Assembly (NCBI GenBank): GCA_936440205.1
Contig: OW387147.1
Coordinates: forward strand, 44,325,627 to 44,389,626
Direction: 5' to 3'
Origin: Lepidonotus clava
Lineage: Eukaryota > Annelida > Polychaeta > Phyllodocida > Polynoidae
DNA length: 64,000 nt
Of this stretch, positions 23,401 to 33,157 are shown piece after piece. Position 1 is the stretch's first letter. Every line of letters starts with the position of its first letter. The position numbers were made by a program, and so were the translations under genes. Below the pieces are notes generated by a model. It was not told where the DNA came from and searched no databases. It saw only the letters and a list, made by a program, of their open reading frames with translations.

Positions 23401-26400
23401 GGCTATCATACATACCGTGTTATGGCCTTTCCAAGAATCCCAATACAGGACTCTTTGTCGGGCATGGAGGAGTGTCCGCCCGGCACGTCCACCGACAGGC
23501 GCACCGTCAGGTAGCCCTTCTCCGAGGTCCCGATTCTGAACCAGACAAAATTATGATCTATTGTCACAGAAGACTTACAGAGAAGGCAGTATTATGAGAG
23601 TAAGACACAACAACGAGTTTCATTTTCGTTTGTATATTGAAACGTAAGACATGGATTGGCATGGGAGGAGGGTGTATGGGAGAAGAGGAGTACACTAATT
23701 TATGTTAAAACAATTCTAAAAGAAATATAAAAGAATTCTATTGTAGTAGGAACTCTGACATGAAATTGTACCTCAAAATTTTGTCTTATATTACTGGACC
23801 CATCCTTGTACTAGTGGAATCGGCAATGACCATACAAACTGGGAAAGTTGCAGGAATTATATTTATTCAAAATAAGAAAAGATTTTTAATATTCACTTGC
23901 ACTCACCCGGCAACGGGGGTTTTGATGCCTGGTATGAAGCCGTTCATCACGGTAAGCCCTTCATCAAGGACAAATGCCAAAGTCACTTTACGCGACTCCA
24001 GCAGATGGGCCATCTTCGCTGCCCCTTGAAATCCAGATGCCTGAAATTTTAGAATATCGAAAGTTATTCGCCGAAATACGGATAAGCATCGTTTGCAACT
24101 AGATACGACAAGAATGGGTAGGCAAATACTCACCATCTAATTCAACCAATGTATGAACTAACAGCAGAGTATGCCTGGTGGATTTTGGGGGGAAATTGAA
24201 TGCTGTTTTTCACAAGTTAATGTTTCATAATTTTGATTAATACTCTTATTTTTCATATTCTGAAACTGCCTATATTTTCTGCTGTCTGACATGTCTCCAA
24301 ATCATATCACATTTAAAACAACTGTTTCTGACCACACTATAGTAATATCTTAGCATATATTCTACGTTTCAGAACTGTGATTTCGCCAGGATTAGTTTTA
24401 CAAATGAGTTAAGTCCTTATTTATATAATATTCCATACCTCTTCATCATGACCAAAGGCTACGTAAAAAGGCCTCTTGGGAACTATTCCTTGCTTCAACA
24501 TGAATTCCAACGACTCCAGAATGCCCTTCATAAAGAAAAAACAAAAGTCAATGATTCAGAGACGACACTCTTTCACCCGGAAAAATCTGGAATTTGTTAA
24601 AACGGACTTTCCGGATTTTAAGCAGGAAAAAAAAAAGAAGGAATGGAATCAGATAGTATTACGACTCTGACATCAAAAAAACATTTAGAAATGCTATGGA
24701 CTATGATCTGTTGTATAAACCCAAATACATTGCCCTTTTCCCTTCATAGAACTGACTTATGAAAACTATTATCAAGTAAAAAAATCCGGAAATCCGGAAA
24801 AAGAAGGAAAAATTGCATCCCTAAATTGATTATGTATTTTTCTTTTTCCTAAAAGAGTACACTAGCCACGTCTCACGAATTTTGATTATGTATATTTCAC
24901 TGGAATTAGAAACCCATAAGCATTCTCGCATCCCGCGTGTACATTCCAAACCATGAGATAAATATGGATTTAAAGGAAATGCCCCCTATAAAAATAAAGA
25001 TAAAATTGAATTTACATATTCTGCCATCTACTGAATGATAAAGATAAACACGATTCATGACCCAACGTTAATTACCAAATTTGTAAAGACAAGAAGAAAA
25101 AACACTATTTCAATAACATTTTAAATTTAGTCATTACTCCATACTGTCATTGTTAGGTTTAATGTTTAAGGTTCAAAACTTGTAATTGTTATATAGGCTG
25201 GTATAGCTGGAAAACTAAAACTAAAAAAGGACTAGCCTATGCATTGTATGACTGTGAATTCTGAATGAAAATGAAATATTTTTTTCCTCATTATATCTAT
25301 CTTTTGAGCTTATTTCTTTAAAGCAACAACACCTACAAAGACTCCCTGTTTGAAGTCGATGGTGCCCCTGCCGTAGATGAAGCCGTCCCTGATGGTGCCG
25401 TCCCAGGGCGACTCTTCCCACAGCTCGGGGTCCGCGGGCACCACGTCCAGGTGGGCGGCCAGCATGTAGGGCTGCAGCGACCGGTCCGACCCGGCCACCG
25501 AGTACAGCAGGCTGTAGTTACCCACCACCTCCAGGGTCACCAGGTCTGACGAGTGCACCAACGGGTAGCCTGCGGGGCACAAGGGACAGCACAAAGTTTA
25601 CATGAACAATTACCTATCCTAATAATGCTAGTGATTTCACTTATAAGTGAAGCAAGTTGGGCTGGAACGCGAAGTCATTTCATATAGAGGGGTGGGGGAG
25701 TAGACCATCTGTTTTTTTCCCAAAAAAAGATGGAAGGGGGGTGGAAGAACATGGATGCATTAACAATATATCTATAGAACTTAATTATTTTCTGAAAAAG
25801 GTACTTTCATTGACTGATGTCTTGATCTATATTTTAGAGAAAAAAATTATGATTTAATTATTTATGTAGAGACTTGGACTAACTTCTAAAGAACTAGACC
25901 AGATGATGTGCCACGCCCCATCACACAGTAGATCTAAACAGAACTACATTCATAAAAAAAAAGACTTAGGCCAAAAATAAATAGGGGGCTAGTCTGTCAT
26001 AGGTCGCAAAAAAATAAGGTAGGTAGATCTAGGTTGATTTAATTTCTTTCTTTTACCTAGACAAGACTACCCAAGTAGATTCTGTGATTCTTGAACATTC
26101 AGAAATAGCAACAATTTTAAACTACTGCAATAGATCTACATCTTGTTATCAAATATATATATGCTATATATCCTCTGTTTACTGGTTCATTGCTATTGAA
26201 TACTTATATTTTATAGGGAAAAAATTTGCAAAAAAAAATAAAATAAGGTAGGGCCAAAAAGATAGGGTAGGTTGGGTTACTCGAACACACCTTTTTTTTT
26301 TTATTATTATTAGGCCTTATCAAAATTTAATACTGTCTTCACAAATTATAAAGTCAAATACCTATATTTTATTTTAAAGCAAGGTGAAATTCCCACACAA

Positions 26401-26675
26401 CCCGTATAATACTCACTCTCCTTGATGAACTCCCGTAGCCTGGTGAGTTCCCCATAGTCCTGTTCCCCGGGGGCCCAGCTCACGGTCCGTATCCTGAGCC
26501 CGTCCTGGAGGCGGCCGACCCGGGCGGGGGAGGCCGGGAGGTGGTCCGGGTCGGCCGGGGAGCAGGGCGGGAGGAGGACGGCCGACGGACCCGACAGGAG
26601 GGTACGGACCAGGAGGACGAGGAACAGGGACAGAAACCCCGCCGTCACGGCCGTCAAAACCTTCAGCAGCGACAT
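14226..26675 (-). CDS. PM20D1: PM20D1-like N-fatty-acyl-amino-acid synthase/hydrolase, 11 exons
   Basis: The joined exons 26417-26675, 25337-25569, 24439-24525, 23907-24040, 23416-23535, 18705-18780, 17823-17884, 17261-17339, 16607-16678, 15670-15847 and 14226-14455 give 509 residues; human PM20D1 is about 500. In mammals this M20 metallopeptidase-fold enzyme is secreted and joins or splits fatty acids and amino acids to make or degrade N-acyl amino acids. Seen here: a hydrophobic N-terminus (residues about 8-27, signal peptide or anchor); HLD with H126 and D128; GRGTID with D158; GHDEE with E192 and E193; LDEG with D219; a dimerisation domain from about 241 with GGHSS (H259); and RFHG with H469. 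These are the expected metal and catalytic positions. The ATG at 26675 is the first after an in-frame stop 15 nt upstream. All introns are GT-AG. The substrate in this animal is inferred from the family. A second last exon lies at 8436-8665. Confidence 0.92.
14686..15004 (-). mobile_element. hAT-like short element with CAGGGTACCAACC ends, copy 2
   Basis: It is 319 bp, with the same ends and internal CCCTGTGTTTTCCCTG blocks as 6821-7137 but in the opposite orientation. GGCTAT flanks both sides (14680-14685 and 15005-15010). It lies in intron 10 of the PM20D1-like gene. Confidence 0.75.
15385..15650. repeat. Hairpin repeat, copy 1 (intron 10)
   Basis: The right half (about 15540-15640) folds back on itself. 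GGGTGCC, ACGACC and CATGGGGATCGTACGTACC on the left face GGTACGCGACAATCCCCCA and GGCACCC on the right, around a loop of CTTGGGTTTCGCTCTC. The left half holds TTTATCACCCGCAC and GTGCGTATTGACAG. The same two halves, inverted, lie around the LTR element at 32790-37075. Confidence 0.7.
15670..15847 (-). CDS. PM20D1: PM20D1-like exon 10 (residues 375-434)
   Basis: It encodes [18 protein letters not shown] to HHNVTVAPG, including the family's PMSP and GFEVVR positions. Acceptor TTGTAG, donor GTCAGT. The last codon is split after its first base, and both alternative last exons start in the matching phase. Confidence 0.9.
15933..16292. mobile_element. CCACGGATAGCT family element, copy B (intron 9)
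   Basis: The ends AATTCTCCCTACCACGGAT and ATCCGTGGTTGGGAGAATT are inverted, giving the best-preserved termini of the family. It has about 360 bp and no coding frame. The internal block with TTACCCAGAATGCACCCTGA is the reverse of that in copy A, so the orientation is opposite. Confidence 0.8.
16607..16678 (-). CDS. PM20D1: PM20D1-like exon 9 (residues 351-374)
   Basis: It encodes [20 protein letters not shown] and TIKQ, matching NVIPP..ATVNFRIHPG of human PM20D1. Both ends are in phase 0, with acceptor TTCCAG and donor GTCAGG. Confidence 0.9.
16955..17100 (-). mobile_element. Possible LINE 3'-end fragment (intron 8)
   Basis: On the minus strand it ends with CAGGATAAATAAAA, resembling the 3' end of the LINE at 19385. 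No coding part remains. Low confidence. Confidence 0.3.
17261..17339 (-). CDS. PM20D1: PM20D1-like exon 8 (residues 324-350)
   Basis: It encodes [20 protein letters not shown] and EAGVK, one of the most conserved stretches of the family (TTNA-IRTTTA). Acceptor TATAG, donor GTAATG. A short imprecise duplication of non-coding sequence lies just upstream at 17341-17430. Confidence 0.92.
17823..17884 (-). CDS. PM20D1: PM20D1-like exon 7 (residues 304-324)
   Basis: This short exon encodes [20 protein letters not shown], collinear with the FPFP...SNPWLF segment of human PM20D1. Acceptor is TTACAG, donor GTGAGT. The last codon (CA|G) is completed by exon 8. Confidence 0.9.
17970..18240. mobile_element. 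CCACGGATAGCT family, partial copies C (intron 6)
   Basis: From 18036 one half of the element is recognisable: AATTCTCCCTACCAC, the block with GGTGCATCCTGGGTAATATG and GTCGACAAAGCACAAGGCTT. A short piece from the other part of the family (TTTTGTCGTCAAAACACAGG) lies next to it at about 17985. The second terminus is missing or too diverged to place. Confidence 0.55.
18705..18780 (-). CDS. PM20D1: PM20D1-like exon 6 (residues 278-303)
   Basis: It encodes [19 protein letters not shown] to IADK in the dimerisation domain, with acceptor TTTTAG and donor GTAGGA. It is separated from exon 5 by the longest internal intron (18781-23415), which has taken up a LINE, a SINE, a truncated SINE and a TTAA-flanked element. 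Confidence 0.88.
19061..19228 (-). mobile_element. 5'-truncated SINE with perfect 15-bp target duplication
   Basis: The 168-bp insertion is the 3' part of the SINE at 22958-23320 (GGTTGGTTGGTTATTGGGG on the plus strand, then the CCGTATCAACA block). It is flanked by AACCGGGTTGTCATG at 19046-19060 and 19229-19243. Truncation plus duplication show LINE-machinery retrotransposition. The perfect duplication means a recent event. Confidence 0.85.
19254..19369. mobile_element. Tiny inverted-repeat element with GGTTTCCACAG ends
   Basis: GGTTTCCACAGGACGAC at the left faces GTCGTTCTGTGGAAACC at the right, about 116 bp in all. A similar end, CTGGTTTCCACA, occurs at about 55735. No protein. Confidence 0.6.
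19385..21076 (-). mobile_element. Degenerate LINE copy with reverse transcriptase (intron 5)
   Basis: In order on the minus strand: [17 protein letters not shown] near 20955, the catalytic YADDT at 20821-20835, a 135-codon frame 20290-20697 ending [18 protein letters not shown], and then, in another frame, [20 protein letters not shown] near 20200-20290, a C-terminal zinc-knuckle-like motif. The 3' end has CAGGATAAATAAACTATACC followed by an AT-rich microsatellite tail near 19385. Frame changes and in-frame stops make it non-functional. CR1/Jockey-like by general pattern; the clade is not certain. Confidence 0.75.
21084..21656. mobile_element. TTAA-flanked short element (intron 5)
   Basis: TTAA lies on both sides (21080-21083, 21657-21660). 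The ends AGGGTTCCTTGCACATAA and TTATGTGCTAGGGTCCCT are inverted. It has 573 bp and no coding frame. TTAA targets fit piggyBac or Kolobok; the ends do not decide. It lies against the upstream edge of the LINE and may have cut it. Confidence 0.65.
22958..23320 (-). mobile_element. tRNA-derived SINE, full-length or nearly so (intron 5)
   Basis: On the minus strand the head contains a polymerase III A-box-like TGGTTAGTGG and a B-box-like GGTTTGATTCTC. A body with ACGGTGTAAAACCCC (read on that strand) follows, and the element ends in a CCAA repeat tail (22958-22980 as TTGG repeats). Length is about 360 bp. A truncated relative lies at 19061-19228. Confidence 0.75.
23416..23535 (-). CDS. PM20D1: PM20D1-like exon 5 (residues 238-278), start of dimerisation domain
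   Basis: It encodes [15 protein letters not shown], then PGGHSSMP; H259 is the dimerisation-domain histidine that reaches the partner active site in M20 enzymes. It ends ITR with donor GTATGT. Local GC is well above that of the flanking introns. Confidence 0.9.
23907..24040 (-). CDS. PM20D1: PM20D1-like exon 4 (residues 194-238)
   Basis: It encodes [17 protein letters not shown], then FVLDEG, in which D219 is the last carboxylate metal ligand of the first half. It ends in PVAG with donor GTGAGT. The acceptor is TTTCAG. Confidence 0.9.
24439..24525 (-). CDS. PM20D1: PM20D1-like exon 3 (residues 165-193), catalytic Glu
   Basis: This 29-codon exon lies in phase 0 on both sides and reads [10 protein letters not shown] to GHDEE. 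E192 is the general base of the M20 family and E193 a metal ligand. Acceptor AG and donor GTATGG are both present. Confidence 0.9.
25337..25569 (-). CDS. PM20D1: PM20D1-like exon 2 (residues 87-164), metal site
   Basis: The acceptor ends CCCCGCAG. The exon carries AAHLDVVP (H126 metal ligand, D128 catalytic aspartate) and IYGRGTID (D158, bridging metal ligand). I placed the 3' end after GGAGTCTTT, before GTAGGT. This choice keeps phase 0 and aligns without a gap to human PM20D1 across the junction. The open frame that continues for six more codons is intron read-through. Like exon 1 it is GC-rich. Confidence 0.9.
26417..26675 (-). CDS. PM20D1: PM20D1-like exon 1 (residues 1-87)
   Basis: It encodes the start codon, a hydrophobic leader and a poorly conserved proline-rich linker, ending in LREFIKE. 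The donor GTGAGT follows directly (26411-26416 on the plus strand). The intron splits Ser87 after its first base. The exon is far richer in G+C than its surroundings, which suggests a small CpG-rich 5' end. Confidence 0.9.
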
Positions 26676-26961
26676 GGGTGGGTCTTGTTATTAATCCAGG
26701 GTGGAGAACTTAGAGTTTGGACTGTCCCTGATTGCAGGTCTCGTCAATCTTGGAGTGGGGATGATGGTCGGCCTGTTTCACTTGTGTTGTTCTTATGTTT
26801 GTCGTATCGCCGGGATCAGCTACAGATGAACGTTTCAGATGTAATCCGTTAGGTGCCGCTGCGAGCTGTGGTAGTGTTTAATTTTAAAACTAGACGGCGC
26901 CACTCATTCAATATTAACCACTGTGACTAGACAGTGGTAGCATCTGTGCACAAAAGATATA
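26676..26961. promoter_or_regulatory. Probable 5' UTR and promoter region of the PM20D1-like gene
   Basis: This is the sequence upstream of the start codon on the minus strand. It contains an in-frame stop just upstream of the ATG and CpG-containing words such as GGCGCC at about 26896. No TATA box was seen at a fitting distance. It is bounded upstream by a transposon at 26962. Confidence 0.35.
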
Positions 26962-28011
26962 GAGTAGTGGAGGGTATTATCGGCACCTTAGTGAATAATC
27001 TATCATTGTATGCTTATTTTGCTTTAGATTTAGTTCTAGAGCTCCCCATACGATAGTCCATACATATTTACATCCCCTACAGATACAACAGACCATTTTC
27101 AGATATCAGCATGGAAAAAAATAATCTATTGGGTTTCCATGTTTTGGAGTGTATTATCGGCACCTGTCTTGTATTATCGGCACCCTATCATATCAATTAT
27201 CAAAACATACATTTAATTGTACAAAATTATAATTTCTGCAGGAAAAACTGATCCATCAAGCCTTTTCATCACTCTGTATAACTGTGTCCAAAATCGAGAT
27301 ATGTAATTGACTTTTATTTCAACATCCTAAATACAACCTGTATTTTATCATGGTTTGAAGAGTTTGATTTTGTTATTGGATGCAAATTCAGTGACATCTT
27401 GTGTTTATATCGCATACATTTTAGGAAGAGGTATTCTCATGTCTAATGTCATTTAACATTAATTAACCTGACAATATTTTTTCTCAATTCTGTCATTATT
27501 TATGGTTTTATCCATTTCCTTTTCATTAACTAGCCTGTGTTTTAAAGCAATAAAGTACTATACCCCTGCCGATAATACAAGACATACACATGGAATGGAG
27601 GGTATTGTCGGCACCCATGTAATAAGACATGTACCTTTGCTTTTAAAACCATTTTTCCCAAATTATTTATTTTTGAACATATTTGAGCTCATACAAATCA
27701 AAATTAAATTAGTATACCGGTACTTATTTTTCCAGGCCCACATATGAATTGTATACATCTGCGTTTATTATCCAGCTTCATAAAATGGCCATTTTTGGAT
27801 GGGTGATGATGTAGACATAATATTTTCTTTAAGCTATATCATCTATTCATATGCCGTACTATACAAGTCTAATGGTAAATGATTGAGTAAATGTTTTCTT
27901 TGAATTAGATATATATCTTTTTGCAATAAAACACAGATTTCTTGTACAATATCAGAATAAGTGTTAGGGGTGCCGATAATACACGCCTGCCGGTAATACA
28001 CGCCACTACTC
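26962..28011. mobile_element. TA-flanked GAGTAG element 1, with GTATTATCGGCACC repeats
   Basis: TA dinucleotides flank inverted ends GAGTAGTGGAGGG and CGCCACTACTC. GTATTATCGGCACC or its reverse occurs about seven times, clustered towards both ends. It has 1050 bp with no transposase frame. TA duplication suits the Tc1/mariner group; the superfamily is not proven. Confidence 0.75.
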
Positions 28012-28031
28012 TATATATTTTATTAAATTTA

Positions 28032-28597
28032 GAGTAGTGCAGCCAGTTTTCGTGCATTAAAAATTAAATTCTTATGATGTTTTTGCATAGGCATTTTCTA
28101 GATGGAATAGGCCTAATGTCCTGGAAAATAATCTTTAGAAAAAACATTTCAATTTTGAAATAATAATTTTTATTTGTGTGAAAATGCACTACATTATTTG
28201 TAAGGGTTACCGGCATGTGGTCAGTTTTCGCGCATTTTGTATCTAGATTTTGCGCAGCAGGCAATATTTTAGGTGTGTAATGAGTGAAACATTCAATAAA
28301 TCGGAAAACAAAACAAGGCCTATGCATTAAGTCATAAATCTATCAGGTTTTTAAGCATGCCGCCACTTTCACAATTAACTGCACACTAAAAGCATAATTT
28401 TTCCTCTCAAATGCACAATCTGCAATATCTTTTTAATAAAAATTACTACATTGGTCCATCACTAAGCCCCTTTCATATAAAAGAGCTATATATTTTGTAA
28501 GACCTCTGTAGAAAAAATGCATTGATAAAAAATGCGTTGATAAAAATGCGTAAAATGCGCGAAAACTAGCAATGCGCGAAAATTGGCTACTCTACTC
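28032..28597. mobile_element. TA-flanked GAGTAG element 2, with TGCGCGAAAA repeats
   Basis: The ends GAGTAGTGCAGCCAGTTTTC and GGCTACTCTACTC are inverted and flanked by TA. Variants of ATGCGCGAAAACTGGC recur near both ends. It is 566 bp, starts 20 bp after element 1 and looks like a shortened relative of element 3. Confidence 0.75.
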
Positions 28598-29043
28598 TAC
28601 TCATAATGCAAGTTTTACCTTTATAGGTACCAAAAAGCAAAAATCTGAACCATAGGTTTGTTATCAATTAAAGTTCTTTTATAGTAAAAAGTAGTGACAA
28701 CGTTAACAACATAAAGGCAGAACAAATTTTTAAAGTTTAAATAGGATTTATATATATTGTTTTAAATTAGGAAAATCTCTATAGAATGGTTTGGTCTTCT
28801 CAAGGTCTATGGAACCTGGTCTTCAGGAGGGATGTCTCAGCCAAATAACTGCTGAAAAATATAAGGAATAGTAATAGTGAAAATGACAAAGAACAACCTA
28901 TAGTTAACAACTGAGAAAGGTTTCACTATTAGGTTGAGAAAAGACTATAGAGTAGAGTTGCCAGTTTTCACGCATTGCTAGATTTCGCGCATTTTACGCA
29001 TTTTTCTTAATGCATTTTTCCAATTTATGTCATACAGATTTAA

Positions 29044-30495
29044 CCCTTTGCTGTTCCACAGTTTTGACATTTTCCATCGTGAGATGCAACATCTCCCACT
29101 TTGGCTTTGGGGTTTACCACCAAAAAGCAATGCAATATAAGCAATATGTATATCATTTGAAAGCTTATTATCCAAGCTAAGTTATCAAAAGATCAAATTT
29201 CCAAAATATCTATTTTGGGGTCATGTGACCCAGGTCATGTGATCTAAGAAATTTCCAAATTTTCAGTAAATTTTCAGCATTTTTTGAGAAAATCAAGGAA
29301 AAAATGATTAAATATTAATCAAAGAGAAAAACTTATAATTGATGAATTGTAGGCAGTGAAACTTGGAATAAGATGATATACATTATGAAAATATATGTCA
29401 AAGTAGTTATTTAATTTGTGTTGGAGCAATTTAGTACTCTCCGTAAGAAAATTTGAGAAATTTAGCAAAATCATGACAATTATTTTTGCACAATAAGGGT
29501 TAAGGATGCCATGGAGTATGAAATTACCTTGGAAATGTATTGTATGTCATATAATTATATGTATTTATGGTTTAAGAGGTTATGCATGCAATATGAAATG
29601 TTAACCCTTTCAAGACGCCACAAAATTTTCAAATATTACATAATAGACAGCAAATAATTTAGGGAAATTGCCCAAAAGACGCCACTGATAGCATTATATC
29701 TTAAATTAGACCAATAAGAAGCTATAACGTGATATAAATAATCATTTCCTATATGGCAATATTAAGATAGAATATAATATGGTTCATTTCTGTCTTTTCA
29801 AATAGAAAAAAAAGTTTTTTATGTTTATTAAGCATCAAATTGACAATTCTGACATATGTACTATGTATCTCTCAGGCATCTGTCGTCTAGGCCTGGTGAT
29901 GCCTGAGAGATACAGGTGTCAAGAGGTGGTGATGCCTGAGAGATACTGGCGTCCTTAAAGGGCTAAGCAGTCTTTTTCTAGAAAAGATAAGCATTTTATG
30001 ACAGGATGTGCATATGGCATCGCTAAGTGCAGAGCTGGTGTAAAATTCTTGGTAATTTTGAGCTATTTGGGGAAATTGAGTGTAGCAGTAAGCATAGTAA
30101 AAAATCATATTAAATCAAAATATTGCCAAAGGAAGCTATCTAATTATTAATAGAAAAGCTTCTCAAATCAGAATATATCACTATTACCAATATAGTTTCA
30201 TTCATTACACTTGTTGACCAATATTTTCAAGGTGCTGGTACGCAGAATTTATGGAAAATTTGAGGTTGTTTTTTAAGTTTTACACAAAATTGCTGAAACT
30301 GAACCTTCAAAGTCCTCAAAATCATATCAGTCAATATTTTTTTGAAAATATAACTGTCTGAGGATGTATGGCAGGACTTAAGGAAGAATTGGGACTGAAA
30401 AAATTACTGAAATCCATTGAGAATTAAAAAAATTATGCCAATTTAAAAGTTTCAGACACATATGTCCGAAATTTGCACTAGGGAACAGCAAAGGG
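29044..30495. mobile_element. piggyBac-like non-autonomous element A nested in 28950-32501
   Basis: TTAA at 29040-29043 and 30496-30499 flanks inverted ends CCCTTTGCTGTTCC and GGAACAGCAAAGGG. TTAA plus CCC ends is the piggyBac pattern. It has 1452 bp and no transposase frame. It contains a further insertion at 29605-29962. Confidence 0.8.
29605..29962. mobile_element. piggyBac-like element B nested in element A
   Basis: The ends CCCTTTCAAGACGCCA and TGGCGTCCTTAAAGGG are inverted, flanked by TTAA and CTAA (one base changed). Two copies of GGTGATGCCTGAGAGATAC stand near the right end. It is 358 bp, the third level of the nest. Confidence 0.75.
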
Positions 30496-30637
30496 TTAAT
30501 TGAACTCCTATGCCAACAAGGGTATTATGATGGACTGAACATCCAATTTTCGTGGTAATTTATTTAAAATTGTGCATTTTGGAGGCAAATCTTTGTTTTA
30601 AGTGTCTCTATATTCAAGAAAAAGTCGGGGGCCTTAA

Positions 30638-31659
30638 CCCTTTGCTGACGGCACAAAAACAGAAAATACCAAAATGAAAGGGTACATGAATTGTATTTTT
30701 TTAAATTATGCTATTATGATATTCTAAATTTTGGTTGCCATGGTAACCAAAGGACTTTCCATACAAGGGGCAAATTTCTGGGGAAATTGCTATTTTTTAG
30801 CCTATTTTTCAGAAATTGTCAAAATTTTGGAATAATTATTAACTATAGAGGAAATTATCCAATTACAAAGTTGTTTTCCATGTCTTTGTCCATGGTTTGA
30901 TACCAAATTTTGATATTTTCCTTTATTGCGAGTGTATTTGACTTACAGGGAATGATGGAGGCATTAGGGACCAAAATTGTTGGAATTTCCGGTTTTTTTT
31001 ACAATTATTTTTGTTAATCTATGTCTATTTACTAAAAAATAAAAGGAATAAAAGCTATCCAATTAAGATTCATGTTGGGAAATATAATCAGATTTAATAA
31101 GTAAATGTTTCAGGTAATTGTTTTAGGTAATGAGAACAAATGATTATTAGTTACAAGGCCATTAATTAGTAAATAGGATAATCTTATGAGTGGCCATCTT
31201 GAATGCATAATATGATAGCCAATTTGAGAGATTTTCATATTAGGATGGGAAGGTTGAATAGGCTGTTGATGATATAATTTGATTATAAAAATGATTTAAA
31301 GTAAGATGGTCTATTCAGATAATAGTGTAGTAGTCATTCATTTGTGTTGAAAAGAAAAAATAATATTTTTGATCATGAAAAGAGCATTTAAATCTAGATT
31401 AAATAGTTTTTAACATTGCTTAATGAGGGGCCTGATAAAAAAAAATGCTGAAATTACCATAGATACTATATTGTAATGCATCATAAAATCAACATTGTGC
31501 GATTTGAGGATGTAAAACGTCCACAAATATCATTCTCATTATATCTAATATATATATTTCAAAAATTAACTTTGAGGTCTAAAAATTACAGAAATTAAGT
31601 ATCAGAGTATGGCCATCGAGCATATGTGATCGATTTCCTATGGGGCCGTCACTAAAGGG
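30638..31659. mobile_element. piggyBac-like element C nested in 28950-32501
   Basis: TTAA (30634-30637 and 31660-31663) flanks ends CCCTTTGCTGACGGCAC and GGCCGTCACTAAAGGG. It has 1022 bp and no transposase frame. It lies about 140 bp after element A. Confidence 0.78.
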
Positions 31660-32789
31660 TTAAATATTAAGAAATTCTCAATTAAAAATCATGATATCTG
31701 TTTTTTTTAATAAAGGGACAACCCAACGCCCCAAAATTTTCAGGACATTAGTTCAAAGTGATATGACATTGTTTAGAAGTTAGAAACTTACATTTATATG
31801 TAACATTTTCAAAATAGACCCCTGCGTGAAAACTAATTACATATTTTTCCGAATTTTCCGAATTTTCTTCAATTTTCCTGGCTCAAAACCTCAAAAAAGT
31901 TTTAAAACAAAGGTTTATGGACTCTGTAGACGCTTTCCTGAAATAGTAATAACCAATGAGGCGTTGCATACAGTGCTTTGTATTTATTCAAGTGAATTAG
32001 CACTTTTGTTGGTTATGATAATGCACAAAATAGGAGAATTTTCTACTTTAAGCATAGAGTTTGATCTTTCTGTTTTTGCAAGACCATATACCATAGTTAC
32101 TATATGCATTTTATCAATTATGTAAAAGTCGACAGTCATTTTACATAATGAATATCAAAAGTTAATTGTTTTCTGATGCTCATATAAGGATTCTTTTCTA
32201 ATAATTGAATATTTTACTTATAATACACCTTAAATATGGTCTAATGCACACAAAAACTGACTACAAAATGCGCGAAAATAGGCAACAGTGCGCGAAAACT
32301 GAAGAATTAACATCAGGAAATAAAGTAGTAAAATTATACACAAATATTTTAAAATCAAAATATTTTTTTCAACAATTACGATCAAGCAGTTTATTCCCTT
32401 TAATAAATGTGCCAAATTATAAAATAGAATTATTTTTCTTTAAATTATCTTTCATTATGTAGATTCCTGCTGTTAATGCGCGAAAACTGGCAACTCTACT
32501 CTATCTCAGAAATATACCAAAGAAGACTACATATATTGACATTCAAAAATACCCCTACACTCCCAACATACACTCAGAAAATCTGCAAAGTGTTTACCAT
32601 ATGCTGGGGTGTTTCCTATTTATGCTTAAAATCAATATATATAATATTGTGGAGAAGGCTATTATTTCCAGCAAAAGAAATAGGGCGTCACCAGATGAAT
32701 TAGGCTGGAAATTCTGAAAACTCGTTTTGAGATATTAAATTTCTTACAATAGGTATCTATGCATACTCTCTATTATTACTATAATAAGA

Positions 32790-33022
32790 AGGACCACAGG
32801 GGGCGTCCAAGGGTGGCTGAATGACCCATAGATCTAGGGGATCGTGGCATACCGAGGGCAAAGCCCAAGGTTTGTGTGATCCCCATGGGTTGTACAGCCA
32901 CCCGAGGATGACCCCAAAAGTCCATCTTTATTTTATTAACCATACAAAATTTTAAAATCTGTTTAAAAGCATGAAAACGATGGACGGTACATACGACTGG
33001 TCAATACGCACTATATACCCCC
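32790..33022. repeat. Hairpin repeat copy 2, left part, interrupted by an LTR element
   Basis: The arms GGGTGGCTGAATGACCCAT and ATGGGTTGTACAGCCACCC face each other around GAGGGCAAAGCCCAAGG. The rest (GTCAATACGCACTATATA) continues after the LTR element at 37032-37075 (GGGTGATAAATC). It is the inverse of 15385-15650. Confidence 0.65.
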
Positions 33023-33157
33023 TGTCGCAGATTTAGTATTGTGAGACCTAGACCGCCGTAATAAACACTTCCGGTTTGCCAATCTTTCTGTACACACGTG
33101 TCCCTATTCAGTCCATTAAATCTATGCCTTTAAAGCAATAATTCAAGCATAACTACA
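33023..33157 (+). repeat. 5' LTR of the Ty3/gypsy-type element
   Basis: It starts TGTCGCAG and ends AACTACA. It is short for the family, and the right LTR is 98% identical. Confidence 0.85.

Larger units (their letters stand above)
28950..32501. mobile_element. TA-flanked GAGTAG element 3, host of nested insertions
   Basis: The ends GAGTAGAGTTGCCAG and CTGGCAACTCTACTC are flanked by TA (28948-28949, 32502-32503), with TGCGCGAAAA repeats just inside both ends. Setting aside the TTAA-flanked insertions at 29044-30495 and 30638-31659 leaves about 1.07 kb, close to the 1050 bp of element 1. No coding frame with known domains was found. Confidence 0.75.

Noticed and set aside
26962-32501. CRISPR-like array from the regularly repeated words
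   Set aside because: The repeats are subterminal, in both orientations and irregularly spaced, within inverted-repeat transposons of an animal genome.
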